Part shown: positions 1 to 7,899 of the stretch, one piece after another
Layout of the letters: each line of letters starts with the position of its first letter
How positions within the stretch are numbered: the stretch's first letter is position 1
NCBI RefSeq assembly: GCF_005117025.1
Contig: NZ_SWCO01000007.1
Coordinates: 372,001-436,000 of the forward strand
Direction of reading: 5' to 3'
Source of the DNA: Alteromonas portus
Lineage (GTDB): Bacteria; Pseudomonadota; Gammaproteobacteria; Enterobacterales; Alteromonadaceae
DNA length: 64,000 bases
Translations under genes and position numbers: made by a program
Notes under the pieces: generated by a model
What the model saw: only the letters and a program-made list of their open reading frames with translations
Told to the model about the DNA's origin: nothing
Database searches by the model: none

Positions 1-1
1 A

Positions 2-331
2 ATTTCTCGTTCATTAAAAGCTTTGGCTAAAGAGCTTGAAGTACCAGTAGTTGCGTTGTCACAGCTTAACCGTACGCTGGAACAACGTGCCGATAAACGC
101 CCAGTAAACTCTGACCTTCGTGAGTCTGGCTCAATTGAGCAGGATGCCGACCTTATCATGTTCATCTATCGTGATGAGGTTTACCACGAAAACAGTGAAT
201 ACAAAGGCATTGCAGAAATTATTATTGGTAAGCAGCGTAATGGCCCAATCGGTACCTGCCGACTTACCTTCCAAGGGCAGTTTTCCCGTTTTGATAACTA
301 CGCAGGCCCTGCCATAGCTGATGAGTATTAG
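2..331 (+). CDS. dnaB: Replicative DNA helicase DnaB, C-terminal part
   Basis: Last 109 residues of the hexameric replicative helicase that unwinds DNA ahead of the replisome using ATP. The frame is already open at the left edge, so the start, the primase-binding N-terminal domain and Walker A lie outside. Visible are the segment [20 protein letters not shown], the [11 protein letters not shown] loop region, [15 protein letters not shown], and [11 protein letters not shown], which in DnaB rings supplies basic residues to the neighbour's ATP site. It ends normally at a TAG-terminated frame with FDNYAGP, as in E. coli. A bidirectional hairpin terminator follows about 100 bases downstream. Identification is near certain from recalled E. 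coli DnaB sequence. Confidence 0.97.
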   Translation: MSRSLKALAKELEVPVVALSQLNRTLEQRADKRPVNSDLRESGSIEQDADLIMFIYRDEVYHENSEYKGIAEIIIGKQRNGPIGTCRLTFQGQFSRFDNYAGPAIADEY

Positions 332-434
332 AGTTTTTCGGTGGTTTATTAGCTAACAAGTTCGCTAGCTATAATTGATGGGTGAGAGGTAGTTGTTTCC
401 TTAATATGCTCATTTAGCAAAAAGCGACAGACAC

Positions 435-461
435 AAAAAAGGCGCCTTTCGGCGCCTTTTT
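435..461. terminator. Bidirectional intrinsic terminator between dnaB and ompA-like gene
   Basis: Perfect hairpin: arm AAAAAAGGCGCC, loop TTTC, arm GGCGCCTTTTT. A-tract on the left and T-tract on the right let it end transcription of dnaB (plus) and of the convergent outer-membrane protein gene (minus). Confidence 0.9.
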
Positions 462-479
462 CAATTCATAGGAAATGAA

Positions 480-1676
480 TTATTTTTCTTCAGCTACTTT
501 CACTGTATCTTTAACTGTCACTGAAATGCGACGGTTAACACGGTGCGCTTCAGCGTTCTTACCTTTGTCTAGAAGCTGAGTTTCGCCGTAACCGATAGTC
601 TCTAAACGAGAACCTTCGATACCGTACATGTCTACCATTACTTCTTTGAAGTTAGCAGCACGACGCTTAGAAAGGTCCATGTTGTATGCTTCAGAACCTG
701 GCGCAGAAGTGTGACCTTCGATTACCGCAGTTGTTGAAGGATACTGCTTCATGAACTCAGCGAATTCAGAGATTTCTGGATCTTTTGGCATTTTAACAAC
801 AGCACTTTCGTTGTCGAAAAGAACGCGTAATGTGATTTCTACTGTCTCTTCGTCAAATACTGTACAGCCTTTAGCGTCAACTTTAACGCCTGCTGGTGTA
901 TCAGGGCACATGTCTTTGCTGTCTACAACGCCATCGTTGTCAGCATCTTTAAGCGCACAACCAGTTGCATCTACTTTAGTGCCAGCTGGAGTGTTAGGAC
1001 ACTGGTCAACACTGTTTAGAACACCATCGTTGTCGTTATCAACGCTACAGCCCGTCGCATCAACGCGAACGCCAGCTGGAGTCATTGGGCACTGATCTTT
1101 GCCATCTACAACGCCGTCGTTGTCGCTGTCCTTAGGTGCTGAAGGTGTGCTCTTACCAAATGGAATCGCAAGACCTACTTTTACGCTAAAGTCATTATAG
1201 CTTTCACCGAAATCGTGATATGTCGCAATTTCTGTAATTAGGCGAGCTGTCTCACCAACTTTCCAGTGCTTACCGATACCGATGTTACCAAGCGTGGTAG
1301 AGTCACCCACTGATTGACGTTTAACACCACCGAATACGAACCATGCGTCGTCAGGCATAAAGTATAGTGCGTCTACGCCAGTCATTTCGCCGCTGTCATC
1401 ACCACCGTCACGGAAGTCTACAGACAGTTTCGTGAATTCTACACGTGCAGCCCAGCTTTGAGTGAAGCGGAATCCGTACTCGAACGTTGCACCTAAACCG
1501 TCGTCATATACTTCGCCTTCAGTCAAATCTAAAGGACGAGATTCGTCGGTGTTATAGTACATGCCCGAAATACCAAACCAGCTTTTGTACTCTGGCTCAG
1601 CAGAATCTTGAGCGAATGCATTGGTAGCAGAAATTACAGCAAGAGATAGCGCTGCCATTTTAAAGTGTTGTTTCAT
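480..1676 (-). CDS. OmpA-family outer-membrane protein with thrombospondin type 3 repeats
   Basis: 398-residue outer-membrane protein linking the outer membrane to peptidoglycan. An N-terminal signal peptide (MKQHFKMAALSLAVISATNA, cleavage near AFA-QDS) is followed by an OmpA-like beta-barrel to about residue 175, three acidic calcium-binding thrombospondin-type repeats (DSDNDGVVDGKDQCP, DNDNDGVLNSVDQCP, DADNDGVVDSKDMCP) alternating with TPAGxxVDAxGC units, and a C-terminal OmpA peptidoglycan-binding domain (VIEGHTSAPGSEAYNMDLS, RRAANFK, VNRRISVTV). The ATG at 1676 has AGGA seven bases upstream and is preferred to a GTG two codons earlier. Monocistronic, ending at a shared terminator. It is an OprF/OmpA-type protein; no specific symbol is assigned. 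Palindromes in its promoter region may regulate it. Confidence 0.93.
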   Translation of the reverse strand: MKQHFKMAALSLAVISATNAFAQDSAEPEYKSWFGISGMYYNTDESRPLDLTEGEVYDDGLGATFEYGFRFTQSWAARVEFTKLSVDFRDGGDDSGEMTGVDALYFMPDDAWFVFGGVKRQSVGDSTTLGNIGIGKHWKVGETARLITEIATYHDFGESYNDFSVKVGLAIPFGKSTPSAPKDSDNDGVVDGKDQCPMTPAGVRVDATGCSVDNDNDGVLNSVDQCPNTPAGTKVDATGCALKDADNDGVVDSKDMCPDTPAGVKVDAKGCTVFDEETVEITLRVLFDNESAVVKMPKDPEISEFAEFMKQYPSTTAVIEGHTSAPGSEAYNMDLSKRRAANFKEVMVDMYGIEGSRLETIGYGETQLLDKGKNAEAHRVNRRISVTVKDTVKVAEEK

Positions 1677-1727
1677 AGTCACATCCTGTTTAACGTTGAG
1701 TGATTATCGATTATAGATAATTTTGTG

Positions 1728-1762
1728 TTGTGCTTAGCGTCAAATGCTAGCACAAATTGTGC
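1728..1762. promoter_or_regulatory. Overlapping palindromes upstream of ompA-like gene
   Basis: Two interlocked inverted repeats lie in the 101-base gap upstream of the minus-strand ompA-like gene. One has arms TTGTGCTTAGC and GCTAGCACAA (one unpaired T), spacer 7. The other is GCACAA-A-TTGTGC. No T-tract follows on the minus strand, so an operator or mRNA hairpin is as likely as a yjbQ terminator. Confidence 0.45.
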
Positions 1763-1777
1763 CATTTATAATATGGG

Positions 1778-2215
1778 TTAAGATGCTATCCCTTGTAATG
1801 TGGCAATAATTGTTCGTCTTCCACCATGATCTCGGTGTTCACCGAGCATGATACCCTGCCAAGTACCAAGTGCAAGTTTGCCTTGTTGGACAGGTATAGT
1901 AAGTTGACAGCCTAGTATACTAGATTTTAAGTGGGCAGGCATATCATCTTTACCTTCATAAGTATGCCTGAAAAAAGAAAGCTCTTCTTTTACACTATGG
2001 TTGAAGAAGGCTTCCATATCGTGCCTCACTGTAGGGTCGGCATTTTCATTGATTGTTAAACTTGCGCTTGTATGCTGAAGCCATAGGTGCAAGAGGCCGA
2101 CTTCAACATGACGAATACTGGGAAGGGCCGATTCCACCTGCTGTGTTATCAGGTGAAATCCTCTCGGGTAGCTTTCCAGTGTAATTTTTTCAGAGTGCCA
2201 GAAATTATTTGTCAA
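1778..2215 (-). CDS. yjbQ: YjbQ/UPF0047 family protein (secondary thiamine-phosphate synthase type)
   Basis: 145-residue cytosolic protein of the YjbQ/UPF0047 family, known for a weak thiamine-phosphate synthase activity in E. coli; its main role is unsettled. Family signatures seen: [25 protein letters not shown], quoted here in part as [14 protein letters not shown], then [19 protein letters not shown]. Length matches the family (about 138). The start is a TTG at 2215 that overlaps the last 11 bases of the upstream cheX-like gene, so the two are likely translationally coupled; no ATG fits the family N-terminus. Last gene of the zur-cheX-yjbQ unit. Family assignment is firm, physiological role is not. 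Confidence 0.88.
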   Translation of the reverse strand: MTNNFWHSEKITLESYPRGFHLITQQVESALPSIRHVEVGLLHLWLQHTSASLTINENADPTVRHDMEAFFNHSVKEELSFFRHTYEGKDDMPAHLKSSILGCQLTIPVQQGKLALGTWQGIMLGEHRDHGGRRTIIATLQGIAS

Positions 2216-2669
2216 AACAGATTTCCAAATGCGCTAATCCCTCGTCGCACATGAAAGGTAGAATAATTTTAGCGCCATCAACCTGATGGCTTATTGTGTG
2301 TTGCTTTCCTGATACAACGATAGGCGTTGCCATACCAAACTCATATCCGCGTTCGGCGAGGTCTCGTTTTGCGTTTCCGCAAATCATGTTGGTAACTTCG
2401 CCAACCATGTCACCCACCTCTGCATCAAGCTTCTCAGGGCGCTCTCCCACCATTCTTTCCATAATAGTAAGGGCTAGTGACTCATCAAATGTAATAGACA
2501 TTGAACCACGAACATCAGGGCCCACCATGCCTATCAAACCAGAAACGTCACCTTTAGCGATATCGCTTTGTTTGCGTTTAGGCTTGCCTGGCGTCAATTT
2601 AGTTTGTGCCATGGTCTCTAGCACGTTTAATAGGCCGGCAATAAACGGGTTCACAAAATCAGCATTCAT
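2205..2669 (-). CDS. CheX-like chemotaxis phosphatase family protein
   Basis: 154 residues resembling CheX/CheC-type proteins, which dephosphorylate CheY-P. Seen: [20 protein letters not shown] at the N-terminus, the [18 protein letters not shown] strand region and the ExxGxxxNxxxGNAK helix ([16 protein letters not shown]), which in CheX carries catalytic Glu and Asn. The ATG at 2669 is preferred to an upstream in-frame ATG because AGGAG lies at the right distance and because the longer form would run back into zur; it overlaps the zur stop by 11 bases. No other chemotaxis gene is nearby, so the partner is unknown. A non-chemotactic role cannot be excluded. Confidence 0.82.
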   Translation of the reverse strand: MNADFVNPFIAGLLNVLETMAQTKLTPGKPKRKQSDIAKGDVSGLIGMVGPDVRGSMSITFDESLALTIMERMVGERPEKLDAEVGDMVGEVTNMICGNAKRDLAERGYEFGMATPIVVSGKQHTISHQVDGAKIILPFMCDEGLAHLEICFDK

Positions 2670-3132
2670 GTACACTCTCCTGGGCAGCGTGATCTTCCGT
2701 TTGTTGACAGTCGGCACATAATCCATGGGCCTCAATGGTTTGTTTAGACACCTTAAACCCGTGCTGCTTAGCTTGGCTATCAAGGGTCTCTTGAAGACCT
2801 TCTGATTGAATTTCCGCTACATCTCCACAGCTGTCACAAATTAGAAACTGAACAGGGTGATTACAACCAAAATGATAGCAGGCTACGAATGCATTGGTAG
2901 ACTCTAGGCGGTGAATAAACCCAAAATCAAGAAGAAAATCGAGGGCGCGGTAAACCGTTGCTGGTTTGGCACTAGATTCAGTTTCTTTTAGTGAGTCGAG
3001 TAATTCATAAGCACCCATAGGGCCGTGCTTTGATACAAGAATCTCATACACCTTTTCTCTAAGTGGTGTAAATCTGGCACCGCGTTGTTCGCAATATGCA
3101 CGTGCCTTATGAATAAGTGTGGTTTTGTTCAT
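2659..3132 (-). CDS. zur: Zinc uptake regulator Zur (Fur family)
   Basis: 157-residue Fur-family repressor that senses zinc and controls zinc uptake genes. A winged helix (residues about 1-85: ARAYCEQRGARFTPLREKVYEIL, shown in part as RGARFTPLREKVYEIL; AKPATVYRALDFLLDFGFIH) precedes the dimerisation domain. Zur-type structural zinc ligands are visible as CDSCG and GLCADC, and metal-site residues in ACYHFGCNHPVQFLIC. The ATG at 3132 begins MNKTTLIHKA. The gene's stop overlaps the following cheX-like start by 11 bases. A site resembling half a Zur box lies 20-45 bases upstream. Zur rather than Fur is supported by the absence of the Fur HHDH-type motif and by the LCADC signature. Confidence 0.92.
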   Translation of the reverse strand: MNKTTLIHKARAYCEQRGARFTPLREKVYEILVSKHGPMGAYELLDSLKETESSAKPATVYRALDFLLDFGFIHRLESTNAFVACYHFGCNHPVQFLICDSCGDVAEIQSEGLQETLDSQAKQHGFKVSKQTIEAHGLCADCQQTEDHAAQESVHEC

Positions 3133-3167
3133 TTATGATAACCGTAAACTCGACTTTCATTGTTATA

Positions 3168-3632
3168 TTAAAGCGTCACTTCTGGATCACGTTTGTTTAA
3201 ATGCACATGAGCAATCAACTCATCTTCCAAGGCAAAACGCTCTTCTAGTGTCTCGCCAAGCTGGGCTAGGGCTGAGTCGAAGCCGGCTGCCTGTTCTGGC
3301 GTTACTGCTTGTGCAAACGTATCATTAAATTCCAGTGCGGCGTCAGTGGTTTTTGTCAATCTCGGGTAAAGTTTATCTCGAAGTGCTAAACCTTCACTGT
3401 CGTTCTCAACTAATATATCGAAAACTTCGAAATGGCCTGCCGAGAGATAATCGAGTAAAGCGCCACAAAAGTTTGCGATTTCATCGGCATCGGGCAGACA
3501 TTCGCTTTGCTTATTAATGCCTGCAAGTTCACAATATGAAACCAGCAAGGCCTGCCTGTCTAACAGCCAGCGGTCTATGACCTGGCTTTTGCCACCCCAT
3601 TGAGATTTTACGCTTTCCAACTGTTGCAACAT
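3168..3632 (-). CDS. rsd: Regulator of sigma-70, Rsd/AlgQ family
   Basis: 154-residue helical protein of the Rsd/AlgQ family, which binds sigma-70 and lowers its activity in stationary phase. Motifs seen: WLLDRQALLVSYCELAG, FCGALLDYLSAGHFEVFDIL and a late acidic helix ERFALEDELIAH. Length matches Rsd (158). Divergent from nudC, with hemE beyond it, the same neighbourhood as in E. coli (rsd, nudC, hemE). Start ATG at 3632. Downstream, on the same strand, zur begins only 36 bases away, so the zur promoter may overlap the rsd 3' end. Confidence 0.9.
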   Translation of the reverse strand: MLQQLESVKSQWGGKSQVIDRWLLDRQALLVSYCELAGINKQSECLPDADEIANFCGALLDYLSAGHFEVFDILVENDSEGLALRDKLYPRLTKTTDAALEFNDTFAQAVTPEQAAGFDSALAQLGETLEERFALEDELIAHVHLNKRDPEVTL

Positions 3633-3858
3633 TGTGATGTGCTACCTGTTTGGCGACAATAAGGTTCAGTATAACACCGTGCACTAGCGACACAAATTTT
3701 GCGCGAAAAAGATTACAGTAAAAACATAGTGCTAAGATACATAAGATACTTGCGGGCGGGCAGTTGGCCTTGGTTTTATAAATTTTGGTTCAAATGCAAA
3801 ATAATGTTTATTAGTCCCTAGTGTACTATGAAGTTTAAAAGCACAGGAGTATGACACA

Positions 3859-4692
3859 ATGATGTTAAAATTAGACGAGGCGAAATTGACCTCCCAGCAG
3901 GCTATGTGGGTGGTTTTTAGTCGTGGCAAAGTCTTGGTGCAAGAGTCCTCTGAGTCTATCCCCGTTGCTTATTTGAGTGACATTCCCTTTTTAGCATCTT
4001 ATGTCGATGAGATTCATCAGCTTCCGCCGCTTAACGAAACCGCGCACCGAGACTTCCCCGTGTTTGTCGTTGACTTGGGGGCTGAACATGTAGACGAGCC
4101 CGGCTGGGAACGGGTATCGCTCAGGCAGCTACTTTTCGCCGAATATGATATCGCTTTTTCCGTTATTGGCAGAGCTTGGCAATATATCCACTTCTTGCGG
4201 ACACATCAGTTTTGTGGCCAATGCGGTGCGAAAACTGAACGTGTCGATTGGGAAATGGCCATGCAATGTCACCGCTGTAACCACCGTACCTATCCAAGGG
4301 TATCACCTTGTATCATCGTCTCTATTCATAACAACGAAAAAATTCTTCTTGCGAAAGGCGTTCGCCATAGGGAATCTAATATGTATTCAACCCTCGCAGG
4401 CTTCGTAGAAAGTGGTGAAAGTTTGGAACAAGCGGTCCACAGAGAAGTTTTCGAAGAGGTTGGCGTTAAGGTTAAAAACTTGCGCTACTTCAATAGCCAG
4501 CCTTGGCCATTTCCACATTCTCTTATGGTTGGGTTTATTGCTGAGTACGACGACGGGGAAATTCGCTGCCAAGAAAATGAGATAGATGACGCACAGTGGT
4601 TTAATGTCGATGCGTTGCCGACTATTCCGCCGAAAGTATCGATTGCGGGTCAGCTCATTGAAAAAACGGTGTCTCTAATTGGCAACAAATAA
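3859..4692 (+). CDS. nudC: NADH pyrophosphatase / RNA-decapping Nudix hydrolase NudC
   Basis: 277-residue Nudix enzyme that hydrolyses NADH to NMNH plus AMP and removes NAD caps from RNA. The N-terminal domain is followed by a four-cysteine zinc ribbon (FCGQCGA and QCHRCNHRTYPR), then the Nudix box GFVESGESLEQAVHREVFEEVGV (GX5EX7REUXEEXGU; longest quoted part kept to the glycine-glutamate core REVFEEVG) and the NudC-specific SQPWPFPHSLM. E. coli NudC is 257 residues. Start ATG at 3859 has AGGAG nine bases upstream; a second ATG follows directly. Next to rsd and hemE as in E. coli. Confidence 0.95.
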   Translation: MMLKLDEAKLTSQQAMWVVFSRGKVLVQESSESIPVAYLSDIPFLASYVDEIHQLPPLNETAHRDFPVFVVDLGAEHVDEPGWERVSLRQLLFAEYDIAFSVIGRAWQYIHFLRTHQFCGQCGAKTERVDWEMAMQCHRCNHRTYPRVSPCIIVSIHNNEKILLAKGVRHRESNMYSTLAGFVESGESLEQAVHREVFEEVGVKVKNLRYFNSQPWPFPHSLMVGFIAEYDDGEIRCQENEIDDAQWFNVDALPTIPPKVSIAGQLIEKTVSLIGNK

Positions 4693-4714
4693 AAAACCCT
4701 GCCGAGGCAGGGTT
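4691..4714 (+). terminator. Hairpin terminator after nudC
   Basis: Arms AACCCTGCC and GGCAGGGTT with a two-base loop start right at the nudC stop codon. The T-tract on the plus strand is only three bases, so termination may be partial; the A-tract on the left would favour the minus direction, where no gene is present. Confidence 0.6.
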
Positions 4715-4837
4715 TCAATACGTTTAGCACGGTCCCATGAAGGGCTTCTTTTCTTTAACGGTTATAGTAATAGCAAACACTCACTTTAAGTGCAAGTTAC
4801 TTTTTTAATAATGTGCAAGGAATGTTCGTCGTCATTT

Positions 4838-4854
4838 ATCGACACTATGTCGAT
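4838..4854. promoter_or_regulatory. Palindrome upstream of hemE
   Basis: Perfect inverted repeat ATCGACA-CTA-TGTCGAT, followed within 25 bases by further TCGAT copies (ATCG, CGTCGAT). It sits about 60 bases before the putative hemE -10 element, a position suited to an activator or repressor site. No family is assigned. Confidence 0.4.
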
Positions 4855-4911
4855 TTATCGTTAAAACGTCGATTTTTTAATACAGGTTTTAGCACACGTT
4901 GTTCAGAATGC

Positions 4912-4920
4912 TGGTATACT
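4912..4920 (+). promoter_or_regulatory. Extended -10 promoter of hemE
   Basis: TGGTATACT fits an extended -10 element (TGn plus TATACT) 39 bases before the hemE ATG. No good -35 hexamer is present at 17 bases, which agrees with an extended -10 promoter. Confidence 0.45.
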
Positions 4921-4958
4921 TCGCTGCTCGAATATCTACAGTTATTTAGGTGAGTTAT

Positions 4959-6050
4959 ATGTCGCAAAATTTCCCCAGTGTTGATAAGCCCGCGTTGAAG
5001 AACGATCGTTATTTACGTGCGTTACTTAAGCAGCCGGTTGATGTCACACCTGTATGGATGATGCGACAAGCAGGACGATACCTTCCAGAATATAAAGCAA
5101 CGCGTGCTGAGGCAGGCGATTTTATGTCGCTGTGTAAAAACGCTGAGCTTGCCTGTGAAGTAACACTGCAGCCTTTACGTCGTTTTCCCCTCGACGCCGC
5201 TATTCTTTTTTCTGATATTTTGACCATACCAGACGCGATGGGACTTGGTCTTTACTTCGAAACAGGTGAAGGCCCTCGCTTTAAAAATCCAATCACGTGT
5301 AAAGCGGATGTAGATAAAATTGGCCTTCCTGATCCAGAAGGTGAATTACAGTACGTGATGAATGCCGTTCGTACTATTCGCCGCGAGCTTAAAGGTGAAG
5401 TGCCATTAATCGGTTTTTCTGGAAGCCCTTGGACGCTAGCGACTTACATGGTTGAAGGTGGTTCAAGTAAAGCCTTTACCAAAATTAAGAAAATGGCATT
5501 TGCTGAGCCAGCAACGCTTCATGCGTTACTAGCAAAACTGGCTGATTCTGTTACCGAGTACTTAAATGCTCAAATCGCTGCGGGCGCGCAGTCAGTCATG
5601 GTATTTGATACCTGGGGCGGCGTATTATCTCCTCGTGACTACAAAGAGTTCTCGCTTCAGTACATGGAGCGCATTGTAAGTGGGCTGACCCGTGAAAATG
5701 AAGGCCGTAAAGTACCTGTTACCTTGTTCACCAAAAACGGTGGCATGTGGCTCGAATCAATAGCGGCAACAGGTTGTGACGCAGTAGGTTTGGACTGGAC
5801 TATCGACATTAAAGAAGCGCGTGCGCGCATTGGCGATAAAGTAGCACTTCAGGGTAATATGGACCCATCAATGCTGTATGCTCAGCCGCAAAGAATCGAG
5901 CAAGAAGTGGCGTCTATTTTAGAAGGTTACGGCGAAGGAAGCGGTCACGTATTTAATTTAGGTCACGGTATCCACCTAGACGTACCACCTGAGAATGCCG
6001 GTGTTTTCGTTAATGCGGTACACGAACTTAGTAAGCAATATCACAAGTAA
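4959..6050 (+). CDS. hemE: Uroporphyrinogen decarboxylase
   Basis: 363-residue cytosolic enzyme of haem synthesis that removes four carboxyl groups from uroporphyrinogen III to give coproporphyrinogen III. Nearly colinear with E. coli HemE (354): [10 protein letters not shown] with its substrate-binding Arg, FSDIL with the catalytic Asp, [37 protein letters not shown] and NLGHGI. ATG at 4959 is chosen because AGGTGAG lies just upstream; an in-frame GTG at 4950 overlaps that ribosome site. Preceded by a palindrome and an extended -10 promoter. A small unknown gene follows 23 bases later and may be cotranscribed. Confidence 0.97.
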   Translation: MSQNFPSVDKPALKNDRYLRALLKQPVDVTPVWMMRQAGRYLPEYKATRAEAGDFMSLCKNAELACEVTLQPLRRFPLDAAILFSDILTIPDAMGLGLYFETGEGPRFKNPITCKADVDKIGLPDPEGELQYVMNAVRTIRRELKGEVPLIGFSGSPWTLATYMVEGGSSKAFTKIKKMAFAEPATLHALLAKLADSVTEYLNAQIAAGAQSVMVFDTWGGVLSPRDYKEFSLQYMERIVSGLTRENEGRKVPVTLFTKNGGMWLESIAATGCDAVGLDWTIDIKEARARIGDKVALQGNMDPSMLYAQPQRIEQEVASILEGYGEGSGHVFNLGHGIHLDVPPENAGVFVNAVHELSKQYHK

Positions 6051-6073
6051 GCGACTTCAATAAAGGAAGTGGA

Positions 6074-6697
6074 ATGAAAACGTGGTTTGTGTTGTTGCTG
6101 ATAGCGTTTGCATTGATAGCAGGGTATAAATTTTCCGGCTATCAACACCAACTCAGTGAATCCAATGCAGAGAAAGAGCGACTAACTAATGTGTTAGCGC
6201 GCTCTCGCGCCACGGAAACGAGTGAACTGAAAGTTATTAAGCCTGCTGCCAAGCTCATTTCTAATGAAACTAGCGCCACGCCTTCAGACTCTCGCAATGC
6301 GAATAACGGGGGGATGGATGCTGCCCCCACCGCTAAGAATACGCAGATGATAGCACCTGATGTTTTCTACACGAAAACTGAAGGCTCACTCAATACGTTT
6401 TTTGCACTGCCTCCCAACAACGAACGCTTCGTATTAGATTCCGTGAAGTGTGAGAACGGGCATTGCGAAATAACCGGAGAATATGACGGTTCTGAGACTG
6501 AGCTATCGCGAGTTATTGAAGCATTAGAGCAAGAGCCTTGGTGGCAATTTGGCTCGCCTGTTATCACTACTCAAGTGGCACAGCGGGGGTTAAAACTTAA
6601 CGTTTCTTTCACCGCTTCCCATTCGCCAAATGCCCGCGTACGTTCTCGTAATAACATCCAAACCGATTTAAACAATCAGTTAGCTTCAACAGGTTAA
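6074..6697 (+). CDS. Unknown membrane-anchored protein downstream of hemE
   Basis: 207 residues, not recognised. Residues 1-20 (KTWFVLLLIAFALIAGYKF) form one hydrophobic segment that looks like an uncleaved anchor or signal; residues 25-90 are polar and low in complexity; the C-terminal part (about 95-185) looks folded, with two cysteines in CENGHC, and conserved-looking EPWWQFGSP. Topology suggests a periplasmic domain. ATG at 6074 is preceded by AAGGAAG. It follows hemE after 23 bases, so it may be on the same transcript. Nothing in the sequence reveals a biochemical function. Confidence 0.75.
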   Translation: MKTWFVLLLIAFALIAGYKFSGYQHQLSESNAEKERLTNVLARSRATETSELKVIKPAAKLISNETSATPSDSRNANNGGMDAAPTAKNTQMIAPDVFYTKTEGSLNTFFALPPNNERFVLDSVKCENGHCEITGEYDGSETELSRVIEALEQEPWWQFGSPVITTQVAQRGLKLNVSFTASHSPNARVRSRNNIQTDLNNQLASTG

Positions 6698-6750
6698 TCT
6701 GCTAGATCACATGTACCTTGCCGAATATCTGGTTTGAGTTCTAACTAACG

Positions 6751-7893
6751 CTAGGCGTCTCTTGGTAAACCTTTTTCAATGACGCGAATAAGTCGCGATT
6801 GTTGCCTGTTTTTAGCGTCAGATACCTGTTGTTTTTCTTGCTGTCGCCTAAGTGCCCAATCAATATGTCTGTCTACCAAGTCACTCACGCAGCCTCGCCT
6901 TTCTTTTAAAAGTAGAATGCTTTGTTCATCATACGGTGCGTTTCCTAACGCAACGGCAATATTTCGCTGCCACTTCTCAAAGCCAATCCGCCTAATGGGA
7001 GACCCCTCGGTGTTGCGTAAGAAGGTTTCTTCTGACCAGCTGAAAAGTGCATTCAGGCTTTGACCATGAAGTGCCTGCCTTGGATGAAAATCTTCTTCAC
7101 TGGTGATGTCAGCGAATCGATTCCAAGGGCAGACCAACTGGCAGTCGTCGCAACCATAAATGCGATTACCCATCATAGGCCGTAAATCTTCGGGAATATC
7201 TTTGTCTGATTCAATGGTGAGGTAGGAAATGCAGCGACGTGCATCTACTTTATAAGGCGCGATAATGGCGTTTGTCGGGCAAATGGTTAAACACGCTGTG
7301 CAGCTACCGCAGCCTTCTTCAATTGGTACATCAACGGGTAATGGCAAATTGATAAAGAGCTCCCCTAAGAAGAACCAAGAACCGGCCTCTTTATTTAGGG
7401 TCAGACTGTGCTTTCCCGTCCAACCGATACCGGCCTTTTCTGCAATGGCGTGTTCCAACACGGGGGCCGAGTCTACAAAGGGGCGATATTGGGTATGAGC
7501 CAGAGAGGCGGTGATTTTTTCCCCCAGTTGCTTCAAACGTTTGCGCAATACTTTATGGTAGTCACGGCCCAACGCATAGCGACTGATATACCCTACTTCA
7601 GGCATTTTTAAATGCTTGGCAAACGAGGCGTCTGGCGGTAAATAATTCATGCGAACGCTGATCACCCGCAAGGTGCCGGGTACCAGTTCATCTGGACGAG
7701 CACGCTTCATCCCATGGCTTTCCATAAAGGCCATGTCACCGTGATACCCATTGTCTAACCATTCCTGAAGGTGTGACTCGTGCTGATATAGATCAATATC
7801 GCTGATGCCAACCTGCTGAAAGCCTAGCGCTGTACCCCAAGCCTTGATATTGTTGGCCAATTCAACAAGGTCGATAGAACTAATTTCGGACAT
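6751..7893 (-). CDS. queG: Epoxyqueuosine reductase QueG
   Basis: 380-residue iron-sulfur, cobalamin-dependent enzyme that performs the last step of queuosine synthesis in tRNA, reducing epoxyqueuosine to queuosine. Two [4Fe-4S] binding motifs are visible, CGSCTACLTICP and CDDCQLVCPWN, with RRCISYL between them, and YISRYALGRDYHKVLR earlier. The length matches QueG (379 in E. coli). Start ATG at 7893 lies only six bases from the nnr ATG on the opposite strand, so each gene's leader must lie within the other gene. The divergent queG/nnr arrangement is the same as yjeS/yjeF in E. coli. An HEAT-like C-terminus is present, ending KGLPRDA. Confidence 0.95.
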   Translation of the reverse strand: MSEISSIDLVELANNIKAWGTALGFQQVGISDIDLYQHESHLQEWLDNGYHGDMAFMESHGMKRARPDELVPGTLRVISVRMNYLPPDASFAKHLKMPEVGYISRYALGRDYHKVLRKRLKQLGEKITASLAHTQYRPFVDSAPVLEHAIAEKAGIGWTGKHSLTLNKEAGSWFFLGELFINLPLPVDVPIEEGCGSCTACLTICPTNAIIAPYKVDARRCISYLTIESDKDIPEDLRPMMGNRIYGCDDCQLVCPWNRFADITSEEDFHPRQALHGQSLNALFSWSEETFLRNTEGSPIRRIGFEKWQRNIAVALGNAPYDEQSILLLKERRGCVSDLVDRHIDWALRRQQEKQQVSDAKNRQQSRLIRVIEKGLPRDA

Positions 7894-7899
7894 TTGCTC

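Noticed and set aside
751..1095. Antisense frame over the ompA-like repeats
   Set aside because: Its internal periodicity is the mirror of the thrombospondin repeats in the real gene.
480..1676. Tandem repeat taken as a CRISPR or satellite
   Set aside because: The repetition is at protein level (calcium-binding repeats) with variable DNA, and lies within an intact gene.
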